This document shows positions 7,420-12,303 of a stretch of DNA of 12,303 nt, piece by piece. Origin of the DNA: Sulfurovum sp. (lineage in GTDB: Bacteria; Campylobacterota; Campylobacteria; Campylobacterales; Sulfurovaceae); assembly GCA_027046415.1 (NCBI GenBank), contig JALTYW010000147.1:1-12303 (forward strand), written 5' to 3'. Made by a program: the position numbers and the translations under genes. How positions within the stretch are numbered: position 1 is the first letter of the stretch; each line of letters starts with the position of its first letter. The notes beneath the pieces were generated by a model. That model was given only the letters and a program-made list of their open reading frames with translations. It ran no database searches and had not been told where the DNA came from.

Positions 7420-7889
7420 CGTTCCTGCCATACCTTGTATACAAGTGCAACCTCATTGCAGACCGGGAAATGAATACATTTGATACAATCCGCCCATATC
7501 TTATGTTCTGGAATTCCCTCTTTTTCAATCTCGACAAACCCAAGTTTTTTGAAAAAGTCAGGTAGATAAGTCAATACCAGCACGTCCTCCTTCACGCCAA
7601 GTCTGCGTGCCTCATCAAGCGTAAACTCCACCATCCGTCTGCCTATCGCTCTGCCGCGGTATGATTCATCAACAATCAGGCTTCGTATCTCGGCAAGACG
7701 CGGAGAGTGGATATGCAGTGCAGTATACCCCACCAATTTTTCACCCTCTTTGGCAAGTACATACGAGCGGATATTGGTTGCGACCTCATCCTCGCTTCTG
7801 TCAAGTATCGTACCATCCTTAACCTTCTTGGCCACCAGTGCCTGCATTGTAGGGATATCATCCAGTTTTGCCTTGACCAGTTCTATCAC
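7416..7889 (-). CDS. GNAT N-acetyltransferase, short ArgA-like (N-acetylglutamate synthase type)
   Basis: This is a 157-residue single-domain GNAT acetyltransferase. The acetyl-CoA pyrophosphate loop is at YRGRAIGRR (77-85), preceded by the beta-strand IRSLIVD (68-74). A later LPDFFKKLGF (109-118) is the usual GNAT C-terminal motif. The tail has Cys135-x2-Cys138-x5-Cys144 in a DCxxCxxFPxC pattern, which I associate with short stand-alone amino-acid N-acetyltransferases that supply N-acetylglutamate for arginine synthesis where no long ArgA is present. That function is inferred; another amine substrate is possible. The start is GTG in a GTGA overlap with engB, and the end overlaps the MreD-like gene (ATGA). 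Its place between engB and the membrane protein seems to be an insertion relative to Campylobacter and Helicobacter. Confidence 0.85.
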   Translation of the reverse strand: MIELVKAKLDDIPTMQALVAKKVKDGTILDRSEDEVATNIRSYVLAKEGEKLVGYTALHIHSPRLAEIRSLIVDESYRGRAIGRRMVEFTLDEARRLGVKEDVLVLTYLPDFFKKLGFVEIEKEGIPEHKIWADCIKCIHFPVCNEVALVYKVWQER

Positions 7890-8524
7890 GCTTTCATATC
7901 CTCTTTTGGCTTTTGGTTAAAGTCGAGCCCGAAGATGGTTGAGAGGATCTCTTTGTGTACCCGTTCAAAACCGCTCTTTTTTAGATTGGAAACGGTGATA
8001 GAACCGGGAAACTCCCGTTTGAGTTTGTTACGCTCTTTTTGGTTGAGCTTGTCTATTTTGGTAAAGACAGTCAGGTATCTCTGGTCGGGTCGGATAAACT
8101 CGGAGATATACGCCTGCACGTCATCATCGATCTTCGCATGGGGATGTCGGGCATCGCGCAGGTGTATAAAGAGCCTGATCGACGTTCTGTGCATGATAAA
8201 CTCTACCAGATTCTTCTGCCACACCTCTTTGAGAGACTTGGAGACTTTGGCATATCCAAACCCGGGCAGATCAACAAAACGGACAGGATAGCTTTGATCC
8301 TCATACAGATAGCGTGTCTCAAAAAAGTTGATCAACTGCGTCTTTCCCGGAGTTGCAGAGCTTTTGGCAAGATTCTTCCGCTGTGTAAGTCCGTTGAGTG
8401 TAGAACTTTTCCCTACGTTTGAACGTCCCAGAAAGACCACTTCACTCATATCTTCGGGCAGTGAATCGGCAATACTCTGTGCCGATTTGATGAACGATGC
8501 TTCTACAATACGGGGACTACTCAC
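7886..8524 (-). CDS. engB: Ribosome biogenesis GTPase EngB (YihA/YsxC)
   Basis: EngB is an essential TRAFAC GTPase needed for 50S subunit assembly. The GTPase motifs are intact (numbering from the GTG start): G1 GRSNVGKS (33-40), G2 in SATPGKTQ (56-63), G3 DLPGFGYA (85-92), G4 TKID (155-158) and a G5-like VSNLKKS (178-184). The length becomes 212. I chose GTG at 8524 because GGAGG (8535-8531) lies 6 bases upstream; ATG at 8539 and TTG at 8542 lie upstream of or inside that site and would add non-conserved residues. With this start the gene overlaps lptA by 8 bases. At the 3' end it overlaps the GNAT start by 4 bases (GTGA). The basic C-terminal tail is slightly longer than I recall for Campylobacter EngB. 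Confidence 0.95.
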   Translation of the reverse strand: MSSPRIVEASFIKSAQSIADSLPEDMSEVVFLGRSNVGKSSTLNGLTQRKNLAKSSATPGKTQLINFFETRYLYEDQSYPVRFVDLPGFGYAKVSKSLKEVWQKNLVEFIMHRTSIRLFIHLRDARHPHAKIDDDVQAYISEFIRPDQRYLTVFTKIDKLNQKERNKLKREFPGSITVSNLKKSGFERVHKEILSTIFGLDFNQKPKEDMKA

Positions 8525-8987
8525 CTTTCCCCTCCACATCAAAAATAAACTTCACTGGTTTTTTTCTGTTCCCTTTAACATTGGCATTACCCGTGGTCAT
8601 ATCCAGAGTGATCTCATCCCCATTAACGTGGCGTTTGTTTGTCAGGTCATCTATAACAGCTTTTCCTGTAAGTATATAGAGAGTCTTTTTCGGAAAATAG
8701 GTCACCTTGTCTGCCTTGCCTTTATAGTGTGCATCTTTTTGGAATACTTCAAACGTCACATTGCCTGAAGCAACATATTTTTTCGTTTCGTTCCTGTCAT
8801 TGAAATAGACAGTAATCTCATCTCCGTGTATCCAGTCCTTCAGTTGCTGGACTTTTGCATTTCCGATAAAGTGAATCTCTCTTTTTTTTTCTATAGCCCT
8901 CATTTTGTCAGAAGTAACCTGTACTTTTTGTGCAAACAGCGGATAGGCTATAGCCATCAGTGCGATTATGATTTTTATATAGTTCAA
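8517..8987 (-). CDS. lptA: LPS transport periplasmic protein LptA (OstA N-terminal domain)
   Basis: LptA forms the periplasmic bridge carrying lipopolysaccharide from LptC to LptD. The 156-residue product has a Sec signal peptide (basic NYIK, hydrophobic core, likely cleavage after YPLFA, about residue 19). It then shows the repeating beta-strand pattern of the OstA/LptA fold, including VTSDKMRAIEKKREIHFIGNAKV (split here: VTSDKM at 24-29, IHFIGNAKV at 38-46) and NVTFE..AHYKGKADKVTY. No ATG is available upstream of residue 11, and an in-frame TAA lies three codons before the first codon, so the start must be TTG at 8987. AAAAAGGG lies 9 bases ahead of it. It follows lptC after 6 bases and overlaps engB by 8. 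kdsC-lptC-lptA is also the order in E. coli. Confidence 0.88.
   Translation of the reverse strand: MNYIKIIIALMAIAYPLFAQKVQVTSDKMRAIEKKREIHFIGNAKVQQLKDWIHGDEITVYFNDRNETKKYVASGNVTFEVFQKDAHYKGKADKVTYFPKKTLYILTGKAVIDDLTNKRHVNGDEITLDMTTGNANVKGNRKKPVKFIFDVEGKGE
8529..8535 (-). promoter_or_regulatory. Ribosome binding site deciding the engB start
   Basis: On the minus strand GGAGGGG lies inside the end of lptA. The GGAGG core is 6 bases before GTG at 8524, which makes that codon the likely engB start rather than the ATG at 8539. Confidence 0.6.
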
Positions 8988-8993
8988 TTCGGT

Positions 8994-9566
8994 TTACCCT
9001 TTTTTGCGTAATTCAAGCTTTTTCAATGCATCTTTGCATGTATATGTGATTATATCATTTTCATGTGTATAGATAACTGCGTTTACTGCTGAGCCAAATG
9101 CTTCCTTGGTCTGCATATGGTACTCAAGTGTCTCTCCCTCTAGTACATTCTGTTTCAGACAGGCAACAAAAGGGGAGGTGATATAAAGCACTTCTTCACC
9201 TTTGTCATAAACAGCATGTTCTGTATAGTAGTCCTGTCCCTCTTTCTGATGTACACTTACATTGCCGTCAAGATAGATTTTTGTGCCCTGATATCTCCCG
9301 ACATCTGCCAGCAGAAGCTTGATATTGTCATTATGGTAACGGAGGTTTTCCATGTAGAGTACACCGTTTATTCTCATCCCGTGTGTAGAGAATGCAACAC
9401 CTTCGCGTCGCTGTGTCGTCACTTCTGTGAATGTTGTATTTGTAAATTCAATCTCTTTGACACTCTGAGTAGCTGCACTGTTCTGTTCACTCAGCTTTGT
9501 TGTCATGGTTACTACTGATGTTACACCAATCAGTATAACGAGTAAAAATTCCAGTTTCATTCCCAT
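8994..9566 (-). CDS. lptC: LPS export protein LptC
   Basis: LptC is a single-pass inner-membrane protein that takes LPS from the LptBFG transporter and hands it to LptA. The 190-residue product has one N-terminal membrane segment (about 4-21, LEFLLVILIGVTSVV) and no cleavage site, then a periplasmic beta-rich domain. Recognisable features are GMRINGVLYMENLRYH and KIYLDGNVSVHQKEGQDYYT (95-114), a strand pattern shared with LptA-type folds. The assignment rests on fold-like pattern, size, membrane anchor and position between kdsC and lptA. Two starts are possible: ATG 9566 (used here) or ATG 9560, which overlaps the kdsC stop as ATGA; neither has a strong ribosome site. Six bases separate it from lptA. 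Confidence 0.82.
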   Translation of the reverse strand: MGMKLEFLLVILIGVTSVVTMTTKLSEQNSAATQSVKEIEFTNTTFTEVTTQRREGVAFSTHGMRINGVLYMENLRYHNDNIKLLLADVGRYQGTKIYLDGNVSVHQKEGQDYYTEHAVYDKGEEVLYITSPFVACLKQNVLEGETLEYHMQTKEAFGSAVNAVIYTHENDIITYTCKDALKKLELRKKG

Positions 9567-10054
9567 AGTGCCAGATACTTCTTTTCGAGTCCCTCTTTTT
9601 TGATCAGGTATTCGATCATTTCACGAACAGCACCCTCACCACCTTTTTTTGACAGAATCACATCGGCTATCTTGTCTACATAACTGCTGGCATCTCTTGG
9701 AACAAACGAAAGTGCAGCACTTTTAAGCATCGAAAGGTCATTGAGATCATCCCCTATCGCTGCAACATTCTCCATCTTGATATCAAGCTTTGACAAAAGA
9801 CTGTCAAGCACCTCTTTCTTGTTCTCGACCCCTTGATAGAAATGTTCTATGCGAAGTTCCTGTGCCCGTCTCGCAACAATCTTGGAGCTTCTGCCGGTAA
9901 TAATAGCCACCTGCCTGCCAAGTTTTCTCCAGCTTGCGATGGCCAGACCATCTTTGACATTGAAGGATTTGATCTCATCTCCGTTCTCACTGTAGGTAAT
10001 ATGGCTGTCGGTCATAGTACCATCTACATCGAGTACGATCAGTTCAATGCTCAT
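9557..10054 (-). CDS. kdsC: 3-deoxy-D-manno-octulosonate-8-phosphate phosphatase KdsC
   Basis: KdsC removes phosphate from Kdo-8-phosphate to give Kdo, the sugar joining lipid A to the LPS core. It is a cap-less HAD phosphatase of 165 residues. Motif I is DVDGTMTD (9-16, nucleophile Asp9), motif II ITGRSS (52-57), motif III Lys79 or Lys80, and motif IV GDDLND (101-106). The KdsC-type C-terminal GGEGAVRE (138-145) is also present and separates it from other small HAD enzymes. The ATG overlaps the hisB stop (ATGA) and the stop overlaps the lptC start region. It sits next to lptC and lptA, linking Kdo synthesis with LPS export. Confidence 0.95.
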   Translation of the reverse strand: MSIELIVLDVDGTMTDSHITYSENGDEIKSFNVKDGLAIASWRKLGRQVAIITGRSSKIVARRAQELRIEHFYQGVENKKEVLDSLLSKLDIKMENVAAIGDDLNDLSMLKSAALSFVPRDASSYVDKIADVILSKKGGEGAVREMIEYLIKKEGLEKKYLALWE

Positions 10055-10623
10055 AGCACACCTTTGGTACTTGGGATACCGGCGTTTTCATTATATGCTA
10101 CGGCACGGCGTATGGAAACAGCCAGTGCTTTAAATGCCGCCTCGATGATGTGGTGTTTGTTCTTTCCGCGGTTATAGATAAGGTGCAGGGTCAAAGGAAG
10201 GTTGAACGCAAACGCCCTGAAAAACTCCTCCACCAGTTCTACATCAAAGTTGCCTACTTTACCGCCGATAGGAAGCTCAAATACCAGAAATCCCCGGTTG
10301 GAGAGATCAATATCACATGTAACACTCGCCTCATCCATCACAACCGTTGCATTTCCAAAACGCTCGATATTCTTTACAGGATAAACTGCCTGTCTGAATG
10401 CCTGTGCGATGACAATACCGACATCCTCCACTGTATGGTGGTCATCGATATGGGTATCACCCTTGCAGCTTACCTCAAGATCGATATGGGCATGTTTGGT
10501 AAATGCCTCAAGCATGTGGTCAAAGAACCCCACACCGGTGTCTATCGTTGCTTTCCCCTTGCCGTATAGCTCCAGCTTGACGCTTATTTGTGTCTCTTTC
10601 GTCTCTCTTGTTACTTCAATCAT
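10051..10623 (-). CDS. hisB: Imidazoleglycerol-phosphate dehydratase HisB (monofunctional)
   Basis: HisB dehydrates imidazoleglycerol phosphate to imidazoleacetol phosphate in histidine synthesis. The 190-residue length shows the monofunctional form, without the N-terminal histidinol-phosphatase domain of E. coli HisB. The metal-binding duplicated repeats are clear: GFFDHMLEA (32-40), GDTHIDDHHTVEDVGI (55-70), MDEA (96-99), DLSNRG (106-111), HHIIEAAFKALA (157-168) and the C-terminal IPSTKGVL (183-190). AAGGA lies 6 bases before the ATG. It follows rlpA after 17 bases and overlaps kdsC by 4. No other his gene is in the window, so histidine synthesis genes are dispersed in this genome. Confidence 0.97.
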   Translation of the reverse strand: MIEVTRETKETQISVKLELYGKGKATIDTGVGFFDHMLEAFTKHAHIDLEVSCKGDTHIDDHHTVEDVGIVIAQAFRQAVYPVKNIERFGNATVVMDEASVTCDIDLSNRGFLVFELPIGGKVGNFDVELVEEFFRAFAFNLPLTLHLIYNRGKNKHHIIEAAFKALAVSIRRAVAYNENAGIPSTKGVL

Positions 10624-10640
10624 TATTATCCTTCACTCTT

Positions 10641-11429
10641 TTAGTTCCGCACAATTGGACCGCTCAGTCCCTGACATGCTCTGAAGTCACGTGCAGCTGC
10701 TTCAGATACGAACCCCATCAGCCAGACACGATAGAGTTTTTTACCCTCGGCATCCTCGCTGCGTTTGATCACTACACGGTACTTTTTTTGCTGTCCAAAA
10801 AGCTGTGCATACTCTCTTTGTGTTGCTTTCGCACCGGCATAATACCTGAAAGCTCCCAGCTGAATACCAAAGTCATTCAGTACTCTTCGTTCCTGTGTAC
10901 GTGTAGCCTTTTGCAATGCGATATTCTGTGCGGATTGCACTTTTCCGGCAAATCCCACTACTTCCAAACGTACTTTTGCAATCCCCATTTTGTCAAGTCC
11001 CAACGCTTTTCCTGCCGCATAGCTACAGTCAATGATACGACCTTTTACGAAAGGTCCTCTGTCATTGATGCGAACAACAGTGCTTCGCCCATTCTGAAGA
11101 TTGGTCACCCTGACCATTGTATCCATAGGCCATGTTTTATGTGCCGCTGTCTTTTTGTACATATTGTACCGCTCACCGTTACTGGTAAGCTTCCCGTGAA
11201 AATTCGGTCCATACCAGCTGGAGATTCCCTCCATTGTCTGTCCGACTTCAACATATGTAGGCTGATAGGTTCTTCCAAGTACCGTATAGCATTTCATGGT
11301 CGATTTGTGCCGTGCAGCACTGGTAAACTTCGTATCTTTGTAGGACGTAGATTTGCTAGAACAGCCGCCAAGCAGCAGTATGGCTGCAAAAACGGTTATA
11401 GACAATATATATCTGTTTCGATTGAACAT
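10641..11429 (-). CDS. rlpA: RlpA-family lipoprotein, septal lytic transglycosylase-like (DPBB plus SPOR)
   Basis: RlpA proteins cleave glycan strands stripped of stem peptides at division or daughter-cell separation sites. This 262-residue protein has a lipoprotein signal with lipobox LLGGC (Cys23). A double-psi beta-barrel domain follows (about 68-158) with SWYGPNFHGKLTSNGERYN (71-89), AAHKTWP (His97) and VRINDRGPF (Asp123); His and Asp match the catalytic pair reported for Pseudomonas RlpA. The C-terminal SPOR domain (about 185-260, from FGIQLGAF) binds denuded glycan. AAGGTTCCGG leads into the ATG. It lies 111 bases after tatD, and hisB follows after 17 bases. The lytic transglycosylase gene I expect between tatD and rlpA is not here. 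Confidence 0.93.
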   Translation of the reverse strand: MFNRNRYILSITVFAAILLLGGCSSKSTSYKDTKFTSAARHKSTMKCYTVLGRTYQPTYVEVGQTMEGISSWYGPNFHGKLTSNGERYNMYKKTAAHKTWPMDTMVRVTNLQNGRSTVVRINDRGPFVKGRIIDCSYAAGKALGLDKMGIAKVRLEVVGFAGKVQSAQNIALQKATRTQERRVLNDFGIQLGAFRYYAGAKATQREYAQLFGQQKKYRVVIKRSEDAEGKKLYRVWLMGFVSEAAARDFRACQGLSGPIVRN

Positions 11430-11540
11430 CCGGAACCTTGATGGAAATGTAAGTATATATTATCTCTACATTTCTCTTTATATCAGCTTGATACCAAAAT
11501 CCTGAAGCGGATAGTTGTTGCACAGCAAATACATATCACG
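11430..11540 (-). promoter_or_regulatory. tatD-rlpA spacer with a possible promoter for rlpA
   Basis: This 111-base spacer is the largest gap inside the long minus-strand operon. On the minus strand, AT-rich GATATAAAG (near 11475-11485) and GATAATATATAC (near 11454-11466) could include a -10 element for rlpA and the genes after it. No good -35 or terminator is seen. The half nearest tatD reads as an 18-codon open stretch (see findings). Confidence 0.25.
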
Positions 11541-12303
11541 TTAAACCCCAAAAAGCCTTGCTGCATTTGCTGTCGTCATTACTTCTATTTCAGCACGTGA
11601 CAATCCACTTAAATCACACATTTTATCTGCTACTAATGTACAGTATGACGGTTCGTTTCGCTTACCTCTATACGGATGTGGGGTCAAGTAGGGTGCATCT
11701 GTCTCTATCAAGAGCTTGTCGTGTGGTATCTGAGGAAATACATTAACCAATTTGCGCGCATTTTTAAATGTCAAGACACCTCCAATACCATAATAAAAAT
11801 TACGTTTTGCAAGTTTCAGCAGTGACGCATCGGCATTATAGCAGTGTAAAACACCTCCTTGCTCTCCTGCGTACTGTTCAAGCAGTTCCATAGCATCTGC
11901 ACTTGCTTCCCGTATATGAACAATAAGAGGCTTTTCAAGCTCTTTTGCCCACTCTATCTGATCGACAAAGACTTGCTTCTGTTTCTTTTTTTCTGCTTCC
12001 GCAGCTTCAGTATCATCAGGAAGACGAAAGTAGTCCAAACCACATTCTCCAATGGCAACACATTTCGGATGTCCGACAAAACGTTCCAGATAACTCCGGT
12101 CATATTTGTCAGCATCATACGGGTGTACCCCAACCGCAAAATAGACGCCTTCACAACTTTCAGAAATCTCGACTGCCCGTTGAAGTGTTTCGGGATCTGC
12201 ACCGGGAATAATATATCTCTCTACACCCTCTTCTTTGGCTTTGGCAAGTACCGTTTCAAGATCCTCTTCATACCGGATGTCATCCAGATGGCAGTGGGTA
12301 TCT
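11541..12303 (-). CDS. tatD: TatD-family metal-dependent DNase/hydrolase (5' end outside window)
   Basis: TatD proteins are metal-dependent hydrolases of the amidohydrolase fold, usually acting as 3'-5' exonucleases on DNA. The frame is open from the window edge to the TAA at 11541-11543, giving 253 visible residues. The first visible residues, DTHCHLDD, hold the HxH metal motif, so only a few codons including the start are missing. Other ligands follow: GVHPYD, GECGLDY (Glu), LIVHIREA (His), GVLHCYNAD (His) and LIETDAPYLTPHPYRGKRNEPSY (split: ETDAPYL with the catalytic Asp, then PHPYRGKRNEPSY). The end, NAARLFGV, is typical. It is the first visible gene of the operon. A TTG codon at 12038 is internal and not the start. 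Confidence 0.94.
   Translation of the reverse strand, partial: DTHCHLDDIRYEEDLETVLAKAKEEGVERYIIPGADPETLQRAVEISESCEGVYFAVGVHPYDADKYDRSYLERFVGHPKCVAIGECGLDYFRLPDDTEAAEAEKKKQKQVFVDQIEWAKELEKPLIVHIREASADAMELLEQYAGEQGGVLHCYNADASLLKLAKRNFYYGIGGVLTFKNARKLVNVFPQIPHDKLLIETDAPYLTPHPYRGKRNEPSYCTLVADKMCDLSGLSRAEIEVMTTANAARLFGV

Noticed and set aside
7434-7445. Perfect 12-base palindrome CTTGTATACAAG just upstream of the MreD-like gene
   Set aside because: It lies inside the GNAT coding sequence, encodes ordinary residues (LVYK), and a palindrome of this size is expected by chance in a window this long.
7707-8291. A 194-codon plus-strand open frame opposite engB and the GNAT gene
   Set aside because: It spans the antisense of two well-supported genes and shows no family motif; it is explained by codon bias of the real genes.
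10590-11441. A 283-codon plus-strand open frame opposite rlpA, rich in hydrophobic residues and cysteine
   Set aside because: It lies fully antisense to rlpA and the hisB start, whose motifs are clear. Its composition (many Cys, Phe, His) is typical of a shadow frame, and it has no recognisable domain.
11954-12202. An apparent break in tatD, with a shorter frame seeming to start at 12038 and another open frame overlapping it
   Set aside because: Reading the true frame from 12303 gives an unbroken TatD with DTHCH, GVHPYD and GECGLDY. There is no frameshift; the start is simply outside the window.

Overview
The window looks like chromosomal core DNA from a Campylobacterota (former Epsilonproteobacteria) bacterium, most likely a Sulfurovum/Sulfurimonas-type relative. 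The main reason is gene order. Reading down the minus strand, tatD, rlpA, kdsC, lptC, lptA, engB, a small membrane protein and a PBP2 gene follow the order I recall from Helicobacter pylori (about HP1573 to HP1565) and Campylobacter jejuni (about Cj0644 to Cj0652). The FabI sequence is also of the epsilon type. Base composition appears moderate, higher than in Campylobacter or Helicobacter, but I did not count it. I saw no mobile element, CRISPR array, tRNA or rRNA.

Left part (1-5139): short transcription units of metabolic and housekeeping genes, several of them convergent or divergent. These are fabI (minus; enoyl-ACP reductase, terminator-like hairpin at its end), a half-length asparaginase-like protein (plus), a divergent hemF-family gene (minus) with a possible Fur-like box in its leader, a small lipoprotein (plus), queC (minus; queuosine precursor synthesis), and ybeY followed by a calcium/cation antiporter (plus, 4-base overlap). 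Convergent stops are packed very tightly: a 2-base gap, a 7-base overlap and a 19-base gap.

Right part (5159-12303): one long minus-strand run of ten genes, tatD (5' end cut by the window), rlpA, hisB, kdsC, lptC, lptA, engB, a GNAT acetyltransferase, an MreD-like membrane protein and mrdA (PBP2). From hisB to mrdA almost every junction is a short overlap, often ATGA or GTGA, which implies co-transcription and translational coupling. Most members build or remodel the envelope: KdsC makes Kdo, LptC and LptA carry LPS across the periplasm, PBP2 and the MreD-like protein elongate the wall, and RlpA acts on septal peptidoglycan. EngB (ribosome assembly), HisB and the ArgA-like GNAT (amino-acid synthesis) tie growth functions to the same transcript. 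Compared with the order I remember, hisB and the GNAT are extra and a lytic transglycosylase gene between tatD and rlpA is absent.

I found no clearly new multi-gene system. The best candidates for a second look are the HemF-like protein lacking two of four conserved histidines, the single-domain asparaginase, the short coding-like tail after tatD, and the altered envelope operon.
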